Of a DNA stretch of 64,000 nucleotides, positions 1 through 7,572 are shown piece by piece. Origin of the DNA: CAVRUF01 sp963716005 (GTDB lineage: Bacteria > Actinomycetota > Thermoleophilia > Gaiellales > Gaiellaceae). The notes under the pieces were generated by a model. The model was not told where the DNA came from. It worked only from the letters and a program-made list of their open reading frames with translations, and searched no databases. Position 1 is the stretch's first letter. Each line of letters begins with the position of its first letter. The position numbers and the translations under genes were made by a program. The stretch lies in NCBI GenBank assembly GCA_963716005.1, contig OY970285.1:1984001-2048000 (forward strand), in the 5' to 3' direction.

Positions 1-539
1 ACCGCGGCGACGCCGTGGACCTTGAGGATCTCCTCGACCTCGTTGGCCGGCACGCTCGCGGCGATCCCGCCGTAGACCGTGCGGAAGGTCGCGCGCACTG
101 TGAGCGACGGAACGACGGCCTTGATGTCCGCGGTGATGTCACGCGTGAGCTCGGCCGTGTACGCGTCGTAGGCGCGCACGGCTGCAGTGCGGTTCCCCAG
201 CTCCTTCCCGGTCACGCTCGGGCTCGTGGCCCTGAGCCCGGCGACACCGCCGGTGTAGGACGCGGTCGCGTCGAAGTCGTACTTGACGAAGATGTTGATC
301 CGCGTCGAGTCGGTTCGCCCGAGGAGCGCCGGATCGGTGCGGGCCAGGTAGCCGGTCTGCGATTTCGCGCCGGTGAAAGTCGAATCGGGCGTCAGCGAGG
401 CAGCCTGGAAACGAGACGGCGCGTCGCCGGAGTCGCCCGACGCGCTGCCGCTCGCCACGAAGGCGACCGCGACTGCCAGCATGAGGATGGACGGCACAGC
501 TCTCCGGCGTCGGAGGCCGGAGTGTCTTGGCGTGCGCAT
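1..539 (-). CDS. Secreted S8 subtilisin-like protease, N-terminal part (cut by window edge)
   Basis: The minus-strand frame opens with ATG at 539 and runs off the left edge, so the catalytic domain lies outside the window. The first 35 or so residues look like a signal peptide: an arginine-rich start, the core LMLAVAVAFVA, then small residues. The rest, including YDAYTAEL and GGIAASVPANEVEEIL, follows the order and hydrophobic pattern of an inhibitor I9 propeptide, which in subtilases assists folding and is then removed. I infer a secreted serine peptidase; the D, H and S residues cannot be checked. An AGGGGAG Shine-Dalgarno sits about four bases before ATG, and a 5-bp hairpin (563-580) lies in the leader. 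It could instead be another I9-containing secreted protein. Confidence 0.6.
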   Translation of the reverse strand, partial: MRTPRHSGLRRRRAVPSILMLAVAVAFVASGSASGDSGDAPSRFQAASLTPDSTFTGAKSQTGYLARTDPALLGRTDSTRINIFVKYDFDATASYTGGVAGLRATSPSVTGKELGNRTAAVRAYDAYTAELTRDITADIKAVVPSLTVRATFRTVYGGIAASVPANEVEEILKVHGVAA

Positions 540-644
540 GTGGCTCCCCTTCCGTTGCTCACCCGGGCGCTACCACCCGGTTCCCATGGCGCAGATGGTG
601 CACCGTTGACGCTTGTCACGCAAGGACTGGTCGAACGTCAAGCG

Positions 645-1349
645 CTAGAGCGCGGACTTCGTCCAGCCCTGCGGGTCCGGTGCGAGCGTGCGGCCCCAGT
701 TCGGGCCGATCATCCGGGCGCGGTAGGCGGTTCCGCGCCAGTACGGGCGGATCCAGAGCGAGAACTTCCCGGCGGGCTTGCGCGTGAGGATGCCCATGCA
801 GCGGTGCCACGACCCGCGCTTCATGAAGTCGATGTAGACGTTGCGGCCGTTCTTGTCGGTCGGCACACCCTCGGGCGTGGCGGTGTAGCCGAAGACCGGC
901 TTCCCGTGGAAGGTCGCCTGGCCCTTCACCATCTCGCTGTTCCACTTGCAGCAGACCGCGCGGATCGGGAGCTTCGTCGGCGCGCCGGTCCACCGTGAGA
1001 ACCGCAGCTCACGGGGACCGTCCTTCAGGCGCTTCCACTGCTGGAGCGCGAAGTACTTGCCGCTCGGACCCTGGCGGAGCTTGACCAGCATCGGCAGCTT
1101 GACCGAGCCGGTCGCGTGGGTGATGTCCTTTCCGGACGCCTTGTGATCCCAGATCGTCTTGCCGCTCGGCATGACGATCGCGCTGCGCCACCTGCCGCCC
1201 GAGCGCCAGGTGATCGTGGCGACGCCCTTCGCATTCACGCGAAGCGACGCCTTGCTGGCGTTCTCCCCGATCTTGATCGAGGCGTCCGCCGCGCTCGCGC
1301 AGACGAGCGCGATCAGTGCGACGACGGCGATGAGGCTGCGGCGGCCCAT
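645..1349 (-). CDS. Secreted protein of unknown function
   Basis: I do not recognise this family. The 234-residue protein starts with a clear signal peptide (MGRRSLIAVVALIALVCASA, cleavage probably near ADA-S), so it should be exported. The mature part is rich in basic and aromatic residues, with KASLRVNAKGVATITWR near the start, paired cysteines in AVCCKW and one more in HRCMG, and a tryptophan-rich end. There is no lipobox, membrane anchor or catalytic motif. ATG at 1349 is preferred; an in-frame GTG lies three codons upstream at 1358. It is followed by the subtilase gene on the same strand, so both may belong to an exported group. The 75 bp before it separate it from fumC. Confidence 0.7.
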   Translation of the reverse strand: MGRRSLIAVVALIALVCASAADASIKIGENASKASLRVNAKGVATITWRSGGRWRSAIVMPSGKTIWDHKASGKDITHATGSVKLPMLVKLRQGPSGKYFALQQWKRLKDGPRELRFSRWTGAPTKLPIRAVCCKWNSEMVKGQATFHGKPVFGYTATPEGVPTDKNGRNVYIDFMKRGSWHRCMGILTRKPAGKFSLWIRPYWRGTAYRARMIGPNWGRTLAPDPQGWTKSAL

Positions 1350-1434
1350 GTCTTTCACCGTGCCTGACCCGTCGGCGATCCATACCGCCCGAAAGGAGGT
1401 CTTACAGGATTCTCACAAGTGGAAATCGGCAGGA

Positions 1435-2760
1435 TCAGCCGTTGGGCCGCGCCATCTTGCGGTAATCCAGGGCCTCGTCGAGCACCTTCTCGTCGACGCC
1501 CTTCTCCCGGGCGACCTCGCGGAGCGACCTGCCGGAAGCTGCCGATTCCTTCACGATCTCGGTGGCCAGGTCGTAGCCAATGTACGGGTTGAGCGCGGTC
1601 GCGGCGGAGAGGGTCAGCTCCGCGTAGCGCTCGGCCTGCTCCGCGTTCGCCTCGAGCCCGTCGATGCAGCGCTCGGCGAAGAGCCGGCACGCGGACGAGA
1701 GAAGCCGGATCGAGTGGTCGAGGTTCCGCGCCATGAGCGGGATGAAGACGTTCAGCTCGAAGTGGCCCTGGAGCCCGCCGACCGTGATCGCCGCGTCGTT
1801 GCCGATCACCTGCGCGGAGACCTGGGTGACGACCTCCGGAATGACCGGGTTCACCTTGCCGGGCATGATCGAGCTGCCCTTCTGGAGCTCCGGCAGGCGA
1901 AGCTCGGCGAGTCCGGCGCGCGGGCCCGAGCCCATGAGGCGCAGGTCGTTCGCGATCTTCGTCAGCGAGACGGCGATCGTCTTCAGCGCACCCGAGACCT
2001 CGACCAGCCCGTCGCGGGCGGCCTGCGCCTCGAACGGATCCGCGGGAGCGGAGATCGTGAGACCGGTCTCGGCGGAAAGCTTGTCGCGCACGCGGGCCGC
2101 GAACTCGGGGTGCGTGTTCATCCCGGTGCCGACCGCGGTGCCGCCGAGCGGGATCTGGCCGACGCGGCCGAGCGTCGACTCGACCCGCGCGATCCCCTGG
2201 CGCACCTGCGCCGCATAGCCTGAGAACTCCTGGCCGAGCATGACCGGCACCGCGTCCATGAGATGCGTGCGGCCGGACTTGACGACGTCGTCGAATTCCT
2301 TGGCCTTCGTCTCGAGCGAGGTCGCGAGCTGGTCGAGCGCCGGGAGCAGGTCGTCCACGAGCTCGCCGAGCGTCGCGAGGTGGACGGCCGACGGGAAGAC
2401 GTCGTTCGAGCTTTGGCCGAGGTTCACGTGGTCGTTCGGGTGCGCGCCCTCGCCGGCGAGCGCGGCGATCACCTCGTTGGCGTTCATGTTCGTCGAGGTG
2501 CCAGAGCCGGTCTGGAAGACGTCGATCGGGAACTGGTCGTCGAACTCGCCCGCGGCGACGCGGTCGGCCGCGGCGGCGATCCGCTCGCCGAGCTCCGGAT
2601 CGAGCAGCCCGAGCTCGGTGTTCACGCGCGCTGCGGCGGACTTGATCCGCCCGAGCCAGCGAACGACGGGGACGGGCATCGTCTCTCCGGAGACCGGAAA
2701 GTTCTCGACGGCCTTCGTGGTCTCGCCTCCCCAGAGCTCCTTGGGCGCCGTGTCGCTCAC
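1435..2760 (-). CDS. fumC: Class II fumarate hydratase
   Basis: Interconverts fumarate and (S)-malate in the TCA cycle in the cytoplasm. The class II signature GSSIMPGKVNP is present, as are the upstream substrate-binding regions (SGRTHLMDAVPV, TGSGTSTNMNANEV), so this is the oxygen-stable, cofactor-free type. From GTG at 2760 the protein has 441 residues, close to the usual 455-465. The frame stays open further upstream, but the extra residues are low-complexity and unlike any FumC; a second GTG at 2778 is the only reasonable alternative. The 2760 start is favoured because a TACACT box ends seven bases before it, as at other genes here. It stands alone, with a dispersed repeat in its upstream gap. 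Confidence 0.95.
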   Translation of the reverse strand: MSDTAPKELWGGETTKAVENFPVSGETMPVPVVRWLGRIKSAAARVNTELGLLDPELGERIAAAADRVAAGEFDDQFPIDVFQTGSGTSTNMNANEVIAALAGEGAHPNDHVNLGQSSNDVFPSAVHLATLGELVDDLLPALDQLATSLETKAKEFDDVVKSGRTHLMDAVPVMLGQEFSGYAAQVRQGIARVESTLGRVGQIPLGGTAVGTGMNTHPEFAARVRDKLSAETGLTISAPADPFEAQAARDGLVEVSGALKTIAVSLTKIANDLRLMGSGPRAGLAELRLPELQKGSSIMPGKVNPVIPEVVTQVSAQVIGNDAAITVGGLQGHFELNVFIPLMARNLDHSIRLLSSACRLFAERCIDGLEANAEQAERYAELTLSAATALNPYIGYDLATEIVKESAASGRSLREVAREKGVDEKVLDEALDYRKMARPNG

Positions 2761-2767
2761 GTCGTCG

Positions 2768-2773
2768 AGTGTA
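2768..2773 (-). promoter_or_regulatory. Putative -10 box of fumC (leaderless type)
   Basis: TACACT on the minus strand ends seven bases before GTG 2760, so transcription would begin at or next to the start codon. No convincing -35 element is seen. Confidence 0.45.
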
Positions 2774-2842
2774 TCCACGGGCGGATCACTCGTTCCGGTG
2801 GAGTGAGAACGGCACTTGCGGCCATGTCCCTCTATCCACTTC

Positions 2843-2947
2843 GCCCCACCCTTACATGGGAGGGGCGGTGCCCTCCACCCGCCACCCACCGAAAACGTAG
2901 CGCGCGAAAGTGCGCGGATTCGCGCCGAGTTCGTGCCGATTCGGCGC
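2843..2947 (+). repeat. Dispersed intergenic repeat, copy 1
   Basis: One of three related elements in the window (others at 31307-31426 and 48078-48200), all in the same orientation. It opens with an imperfect palindrome, GCCCC-A-CCC, a six-base loop, then GGG-A-GGGGC (2843-2866), followed by TCCACCCGCCACCCAC and ends with two boxes containing ATTC (GATTC at 2917 and 2938, 21 bp apart). It lies between fumC and the zinc-ribbon gene. There is no coding potential, transposase, terminal inverted repeat or target duplication that I can see. Confidence 0.65.
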
Positions 2948-2964
2948 AGGCGGGAGAGCGGGAG

Positions 2965-3168
2965 CTAGACGGCGTAGATGGTCGCGCGACGGTCGACCGG
3001 GCGCTCGCGGATTCTGCGGCGCGTCGGCTCGGTCAGCGCGGTGGACGGAGCCCAGCCGAGGTACCCGCACCGCGGGCACTCGCCGGGATCGACGCGACGG
3101 GCATCGACGGCGTGCGCGAACGTGCGCGCCTCACCGCATCCCAAGCACTCGACCCGCAGCCTCTCCAT
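2965..3168 (-). CDS. Small zinc-ribbon protein
   Basis: A 67-residue protein with two cysteine pairs, CLGC near residue 9 and CPRCGYLGW near residue 31, the spacing of a rubredoxin-like or zinc-ribbon knuckle that binds one zinc or iron ion. The remainder is charged (PTRRRIRERPVDRR) and could contact nucleic acid or protein. It has no membrane segment. I know similar orphan zinc-ribbon proteins from Thermoleophilia but no function for them. ATG at 3168 is chosen over the GTG one codon upstream. It lies 70 bp downstream of the FNR gene, with two hairpins in between, so it is probably transcribed separately. Confidence 0.75.
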   Translation of the reverse strand: MERLRVECLGCGEARTFAHAVDARRVDPGECPRCGYLGWAPSTALTEPTRRRIRERPVDRRATIYAV

Positions 3169-3183
3169 CACTAGATGTTTCGT

Positions 3184-3230
3184 CCGCTCGGGGAGAGCGG
3201 ATAAGGCGACCCAGTCCCTCGAACGAGGGA
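3184..3230 (-). terminator. Two consecutive hairpins after the FNR gene
   Basis: A 6-bp stem CCGCTC/GAGCGG with a five-base loop (3184-3200) and a 7-bp stem TCCCTCG/CGAGGGA (3215-3230) lie between the FNR stop and the zinc-ribbon start. No T-tract follows on the minus strand, so termination is plausible but unproven. Confidence 0.35.
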
Positions 3231-3238
3231 TGCCCTCC

Positions 3239-4225
3239 TTAGTCCGTCGAGTACTTCGGCTGGACCTTCTCCCCGCGGATCCGCGCGATCGCGTTGTTCG
3301 CGGCGATCGCGGCCTCGCCCATGCCGATCGTGATCAGAGTGATCTTGCCCTCGTAACCCGCGACGTCTCCGGCGGCATACACGCCCGGGAGCGTCGTCTC
3401 CATCGTCTTCGGCTCCACCAGCACCTGGCGCTTGCCGTGCAGCTCGAGGCCCCAGTCGGCGATCGAGCCGAGGTGCGAATGGAATCCGAGCAGCGTGATC
3501 AGCGCCTCGCAGGGAACCTCGGTCATCTCGCCGGTCTCGGTCTCCTCGATGACGACCGAGGCGAGAACGCCGTCGCCGCGGGCTTCGCGCACCTCGGCGG
3601 TCGTGAAGATCCGGACCTTCCCCTCCTCCTCGAGCTTGCGCGCCTCGGTGACTGACGATTCGAGCGCGCGGAAACGATCACGGCGATGGACGAGCGTGAT
3701 CGGGAGGTCGGCGGTGTCCTGGAGGCCGAGCGTCCAGTCGAGCGCCGAGTCGCCGCCGCCGACGATCACGCAGCTCTTGCCGGCGAAGACGTCCTTCTGG
3801 CGAACGAAGTAGTGGAGCCCGCGGCCCTCCCAGTCGTCGATCCCGTCGATGCCGAGCTTGCGCGGCTCGAAGGCGCCGTGACCGGCCGTGACGATGATCG
3901 TGCGCGTCTCGATCGTCTTGCCGGAGGTGGTCGCGATGGTGTGGAACTCGTCGCCCGTCGTGAGCTCGCGCACCTCCTCGCCGAGGAGGACGTCGGCGCC
4001 GAACTGGAGCCCCTGCTCGGCGCAGAGGTCGACGAGCGCCTGGCCCTGGATCTTCGGATGGCCGGCGACGTCGTAGACGTGCTTCTCCGGGTAGACGGCC
4101 GCGACCTGGCCGCCGAGCTGCTCGAGGCTCTCGAGAATGCAGACGGTCGCCTCGCGATGGCCGGCGTAGTAGGCAGCCGAGAGGCCGACGGGCCCGGCGC
4201 CGATGATCGTGATGTCGTAGACCAC
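3239..4225 (-). CDS. Ferredoxin-NADP+ reductase, thioredoxin-reductase-like type
   Basis: Transfers electrons between NADPH and ferredoxin or flavodoxin. The 328-residue protein has the two nucleotide-binding motifs of the thioredoxin reductase fold, GAGPVGLSAAYYAG (FAD, residue 9 on) and VGGGDSALDW (NADP, about residue 156), followed by HRRDRFRA, the usual contact for the 2'-phosphate of NADP. The redox CxxC of thioredoxin reductase is absent, and the C-terminal GDVAGYEGKITLI matches the YumC group. The GTG start at 4225 is 12 bp from the end of the Fe-S carrier gene upstream, so the two are likely co-transcribed and linked in iron-sulfur and electron-transfer work. A TAGTCT box nine bases before GTG may add an internal promoter. 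Confidence 0.93.
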   Translation of the reverse strand: MVYDITIIGAGPVGLSAAYYAGHREATVCILESLEQLGGQVAAVYPEKHVYDVAGHPKIQGQALVDLCAEQGLQFGADVLLGEEVRELTTGDEFHTIATTSGKTIETRTIIVTAGHGAFEPRKLGIDGIDDWEGRGLHYFVRQKDVFAGKSCVIVGGGDSALDWTLGLQDTADLPITLVHRRDRFRALESSVTEARKLEEEGKVRIFTTAEVREARGDGVLASVVIEETETGEMTEVPCEALITLLGFHSHLGSIADWGLELHGKRQVLVEPKTMETTLPGVYAAGDVAGYEGKITLITIGMGEAAIAANNAIARIRGEKVQPKYSTD

Positions 4226-4237
4226 GCGGGCCGAAGA

Positions 4238-4636
4238 CTAGTGCGAGCAGCCGGAGCCGCAGCCGCCGGCGGCGTGGGCTTCAGCCGCGTCGCCTTCGCC
4301 GACGTCGTCCTTCGCCTGGAAGGAGGAGCCGCAGCCGCAAGCCGCCTGGACGTTCGGGTTGTTGATCGCGAACCCGGCGCCCATGAGCGCGTCCACGTAG
4401 TCGATCTCGGAGCCGGTCAGGTACGGAGCGCTGAACGGGTCGACCACGACGGTGACGCCGTGCATCTCGACCTCGTTGTCGCCGTCCTGCGGACCGCGGT
4501 CGAAACCGAGCTCGTACTGGAACCCGGAGCACCCGCCGCCCTGGATCGCGACACGCAGAACGCCCGACTCGGTGTCGGGCTCCTCCGCCATCAGCTCCTT
4601 GACCTTGGCGGCCGCGCTCTCGGTAATCGTGATCAC
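4238..4636 (-). CDS. A-type iron-sulfur cluster carrier (HesB/IscA/ErpA family)
   Basis: Accepts and hands on Fe-S clusters to apo-proteins in the cytosol. The first ~105 residues form the family domain, starting VITITESAAAKVKEL. The three cluster ligands are present: Cys in GGGCSGFQY and the pair in ACGCGSSF. A 25-residue tail rich in Gly, His and Cys (AHAAGGCGSGCSH) is an extension not found in E. coli ErpA and could bind metal. GTG 4636 is chosen because it matches the family N-terminus and follows a TACACT box by six bases; the frame is open upstream but non-homologous. It is divergent from nuoA, fitting a role in supplying clusters to complex I (inference). Confidence 0.92.
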   Translation of the reverse strand: MITITESAAAKVKELMAEEPDTESGVLRVAIQGGGCSGFQYELGFDRGPQDGDNEVEMHGVTVVVDPFSAPYLTGSEIDYVDALMGAGFAINNPNVQAACGCGSSFQAKDDVGEGDAAEAHAAGGCGSGCSH

Positions 4637-4642
4637 GGTCTC

Positions 4643-4648
4643 AGTGTA
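4643..4648 (-). promoter_or_regulatory. Putative -10 box of the Fe-S carrier gene (leaderless type)
   Basis: TACACT on the minus strand ends six bases before GTG 4636; no Shine-Dalgarno lies in the gap. The same hexamer is used before fumC. Confidence 0.5.
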
Positions 4649-4674
4649 GCAACGCCCCGGCTGGCGTCGAGGGG

Positions 4675-4753
4675 GCTTGTAACGCCTGTTGCTGCAGCAA
4701 AAGTCCCCGCTCAGAGGCACCTTTTTCGTGGCGCGCCGGGGGCGCTTGTAACG
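4675..4753. promoter_or_regulatory. Candidate control region between Fe-S carrier gene and nuoA
   Basis: Two direct copies of GCTTGTAACG lie at 4675-4684 and 4744-4753, and between them is a perfect 12-base palindrome TTGCTGCAGCAA (4689-4700). The right copy ends seven bases before the nuoA ATG, where the nuo promoter is expected. The layout suits a repressor or activator of the nuo operon, but no regulator is known here. Confidence 0.35.
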
Positions 4754-4760
4754 GGTTAGT

Positions 4761-5147
4761 ATGGCCGGGATTCACGTGATCCTCGCTTCGCTTGACGCCT
4801 GGTTTCCGTTCCTCGCCTACGCGTTCATCGCGTTCGTGATTCCGGCGTCGATGATCCTGTTCTCGTTCATCTTCGCGACCCACGCCGAGCGGTCCAAGGC
4901 GCGCGTCCTGCCGTTCGAGTCCGGCGTCGCGACGGGCCCGCCCAAGCAGCAGCGCTTCACGGTCAGCTTCTACCTCACGGCGATGCTCTTCATCGTCTTC
5001 GACATCGAGATCGTGTTCCTCTTCCCGGTCGCGGTCGTGCTCGACCGCGTCGGCATGTTCGCGCTCGCGGAGTTCGGGTTCTTCATCGGGATCCTCGCCG
5101 TGGCGTACGTCTACATCTGGAGGAAGGGGGCGCTCGAATGGCGGTAG
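4761..5147 (+). CDS. nuoA: NADH-quinone oxidoreductase subunit A
   Basis: Small membrane subunit of complex I, at the junction of the membrane and peripheral arms. The 128-residue protein has three membrane segments (about 15-38, 72-92 and 97-118). The conserved loop after the first helix, LPFESGVATG, corresponds to the family PYECG segment that lies near the quinone site; the usual Cys is Ser here. It is the first gene of nuoABCDEFGHIJKLMN. ATG at 4761 has no clear Shine-Dalgarno; a GTG at 4776 is an alternative start. The start of nuoB overlaps its end by ten bases. Confidence 0.93.
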   Translation: MAGIHVILASLDAWFPFLAYAFIAFVIPASMILFSFIFATHAERSKARVLPFESGVATGPPKQQRFTVSFYLTAMLFIVFDIEIVFLFPVAVVLDRVGMFALAEFGFFIGILAVAYVYIWRKGALEWR

Positions 5148-5743
5148 GGAAGCCCAAGAAGCGGCTCGCCGACTACGGGGTCAACTCGGAGCGCGTCCTC
5201 ATGACGAAGACCGGCCCCATGAAGGGCGAGCCGGGCGCGTTCGAGACCGAGCTCGGCGACCTCGAGAACCGGCTCATGCTGACCACCGTCTCGAAGGCGG
5301 TCCAGTGGGCGCGCGCGGGCTCCATGTGGCCGGACACGTTCGGCCTCGCCTGCTGCGCGATCGAGATGATGGCGATCGTCTCGTCCCGCTACGACCTCGC
5401 GCGCTTCGGGATGGAGGTCTTCCGCTCGTCGCCGCGTCAGGCCGACCTGCTCATCGTCTCCGGCCGCGTCTCCCACAAGATGGCCGGGCCGCTGCGCCAG
5501 ATCTACGACCAGATGCTCGAGCCGAAGTGGGTCATGGCGATGGGCGCCTGCGCCAGCTCGGCCGGGATGTTCAACAACTACGCGGTGCTCCAGGGAGTGG
5601 ACAAGGTGACGCCCGTGGACATCTACGTGCCCGGCTGCCCGCCGCGGCCGGAGGCGGTGCTCGAGGGCATCGTCCGCCTCCACGAGCGCATCAAGGCCGG
5701 CGTGCCGCCCGCCTACGAGCTGCGAAAGGCCGCGCAGGGATGA
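5138..5743 (+). CDS. nuoB: NADH-quinone oxidoreductase subunit B (cluster N2)
   Basis: Carries the terminal [4Fe-4S] cluster N2 that passes electrons to quinone. In this 201-residue protein the four ligands are visible: the tandem Cys72-Cys73 in LACCAIEMM, Cys138 in MGACASS and Cys167 in VPGCPPRPEA. Length and motif spacing are normal for the PSST/NuoB family. A GGAAG-containing stretch just inside nuoA serves as ribosome site, and the gene overlaps nuoA by ten bases and nuoC by four (ATGA), so translation of the three is coupled. It sits in the cytoplasmic arm next to NuoD and NuoC. Confidence 0.96.
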   Translation: MAVGKPKKRLADYGVNSERVLMTKTGPMKGEPGAFETELGDLENRLMLTTVSKAVQWARAGSMWPDTFGLACCAIEMMAIVSSRYDLARFGMEVFRSSPRQADLLIVSGRVSHKMAGPLRQIYDQMLEPKWVMAMGACASSAGMFNNYAVLQGVDKVTPVDIYVPGCPPRPEAVLEGIVRLHERIKAGVPPAYELRKAAQG

Positions 5744-6294
5744 GCTACGAGGAGATCCCAGGGTTCGTAGAGGAGACAGAGGCGCTGGGCGAGACGACCG
5801 TCGTGATCGAGGTCGAGCGCATCGCCGAGGCCGCCGTCCACGTGCGCGACGAGCTCGGGTTCGCGTTCCTCTCGGATCTCTCCGGCGCCGACTACCTCGG
5901 CTGGGGCGACAAGGGCGTGGCCGGCTACTGGGGCTCGGCGCCCGGCAACGGCGCGCGCGACCTGAACGCGCCCGGCTCTCAGGGGCTCCAGAAGCTGCCC
6001 GACCCGAAGCCGAAGCGCTTCGCGGTCAACTACCACGTGCTCGCGATGAAGCCCGAGCCGCGCCGGCTGCGCCTCAAGGTCTGGGCCGACGACGGCGAGG
6101 CGGTCCCGAGCGTCGTCTCCGTCTGGCCGACCGCCGACTGGCACGAGCGCGAGGCCTGGGACATGCTCGGCATCCCCTTCGAGGGCCACCCGAACCTCGT
6201 CCGGATCCTCATGGAGGACGACTGGGACGGCCATCCGCTCCGCAAGGACTACCCGCTGGGAGGCGAGCCCGTCCGGTTCTCGGACGCGGAGTAA
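5740..6294 (+). CDS. nuoC: NADH-quinone oxidoreductase subunit C
   Basis: The 30-kDa peripheral subunit of complex I, which holds no cofactor but packs against NuoD and NuoB. The 184-residue protein contains the family signature near the C-terminus, from WHEREAWDMLGIPFEGHP through DDWDGHPLRKDYPL. A loop at about residues 45-85 (GYWGSAPGNGARDLNAPG) is longer than in many homologues, as in other actinobacteria. ATG 5740 overlaps the nuoB stop by four bases. A six-base gap separates it from nuoD. Confidence 0.94.
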   Translation: MSYEEIPGFVEETEALGETTVVIEVERIAEAAVHVRDELGFAFLSDLSGADYLGWGDKGVAGYWGSAPGNGARDLNAPGSQGLQKLPDPKPKRFAVNYHVLAMKPEPRRLRLKVWADDGEAVPSVVSVWPTADWHEREAWDMLGIPFEGHPNLVRILMEDDWDGHPLRKDYPLGGEPVRFSDAE

Positions 6295-6300
6295 GCGCTC

Positions 6301-7572
6301 ATGGCCGCCGCGTATCCGTCCACGCGCAAGACCCCGATCTACGAGGGCACGCGCATCCCGCATCCGATCCCGACGGTGCTCGAGGTCGATCCGAAGCTTC
6401 GCGAGCAGGGCGACATCCTCGAGGTCAACTTCGGCCCGAACCATCCGTCCACGCACGGCGTCCTCCGCCTGATCGTCGAGCTGAACGGCGAGCGCGTCGA
6501 AGGCCTCGCCGCGGTGATCGGCTACCTCCACACCGGATTCGAGAAGAACATGGAGGCGAAGACGTACTGGAAGGGGATCACGTACGCGCCCCGGATGGAC
6601 TACGTCTCGTTCCAGGCGAACGAGCTCGTGTACGTCCTCGCGGTCGAGAAGCTCCTCGGGATCGAGATCCCGCCGAAGGCCGTCTGGATGCGGACGCTCC
6701 TCTGCGAGCTGAATCGGATCCACTCGCACCTCGTCTACCTCGGCACGTCGGCGCTCGAGCTGGGGGCCGTTTCGATGTTTTGGTACTGCTTTCGCGAGCG
6801 GGACGCGATCCTCGACCTCTTCGAGATGGTCTGCGGGTTCCGCATGCACACGCGGTACTTCCAGATCGGCGGGCTCGCCGAGGACATCCCGCCCGGCTTC
6901 TACGACGACTGCCGCGAGTTCTGCGACGTCATGCCGGCGCGCGTGGACGAGTACGAGGCGATCCTCAACACGCAGCAGATCTGGCTGGAGCGGACGAAGG
7001 GCATCGGGCTTCTGTCTGCCGAGGATGCGATCGCGCTCGGGCAGTCCGGCCCGGTGCTGCGCGCGTCCGGCGTCGACTGGGATCTCCGCAAGGCCGAGCC
7101 GTACATGGCCTACGGCGAGGTCGACTTCGACGTGCCCGTCTATCCGAACGGCGACGTGTTCGACCGCTACAAGGTGCGCGTCGACGAGATGCGCGAGTCG
7201 GTGCGGATCGTCCGCCAGTGCCTCGACCGGATGCCGGACGGGCCGTGGATCGCCGACGACCGCAAGGTCGTGCTGCCGCCGCGCCACGAGCTGCACACGT
7301 CGATGGAGAGCCTCATCCACCACTTCAAGCTCGTCACCGAGGGCTTCCGGGTTCCCGAGGGCGAGGTCTACGTGACCGTCGAATCGCCGCGCGGCGAGCT
7401 CGGCTGCTACCTCGTCTCGGACGGCGGGCCGAGGCCGTGGCGCGTGCGCTTCCGCGCTCCCTCCTTCGCCGCGCTCGAGGCGACCGCGACCTGCTCCCGG
7501 CAGACGCTGATCGCCGACATGATCGCGATCGTCGGCTCGCTCGACGGCGTCATGGGAGAGGTCGACCGGTGA
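6301..7572 (+). CDS. nuoD: NADH-quinone oxidoreductase subunit D
   Basis: The 49-kDa subunit of the peripheral arm, which with NuoB forms the quinone-binding cavity. The 423-residue protein keeps the features of the family, which descends from [NiFe] hydrogenase large subunits but has lost the metal: FGPNHPSTHGVLR at about residue 45, whose histidine contacts the quinone headgroup, IGYLHTGFEKNMEAK, and the end RAPSFAALEA with LDGVMGEVDR. The stop overlaps the GTG start of nuoE. No frameshift or truncation. Confidence 0.97.
   Translation: MAAAYPSTRKTPIYEGTRIPHPIPTVLEVDPKLREQGDILEVNFGPNHPSTHGVLRLIVELNGERVEGLAAVIGYLHTGFEKNMEAKTYWKGITYAPRMDYVSFQANELVYVLAVEKLLGIEIPPKAVWMRTLLCELNRIHSHLVYLGTSALELGAVSMFWYCFRERDAILDLFEMVCGFRMHTRYFQIGGLAEDIPPGFYDDCREFCDVMPARVDEYEAILNTQQIWLERTKGIGLLSAEDAIALGQSGPVLRASGVDWDLRKAEPYMAYGEVDFDVPVYPNGDVFDRYKVRVDEMRESVRIVRQCLDRMPDGPWIADDRKVVLPPRHELHTSMESLIHHFKLVTEGFRVPEGEVYVTVESPRGELGCYLVSDGGPRPWRVRFRAPSFAALEATATCSRQTLIADMIAIVGSLDGVMGEVDR

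Noticed and set aside
15..998. A 327-codon plus-strand frame at the left edge
   Set aside because: Composition is Arg/Gly/Ala-biased, and it lies opposite two minus-strand genes with signal peptides.
1350..1434. Possible c-di-GMP riboswitch before the secreted hypothetical gene, and an AAGGAGG on the plus strand
   Set aside because: The conserved 5' half of the GEMM motif is missing, and the AAGGAGG faces away from any gene.
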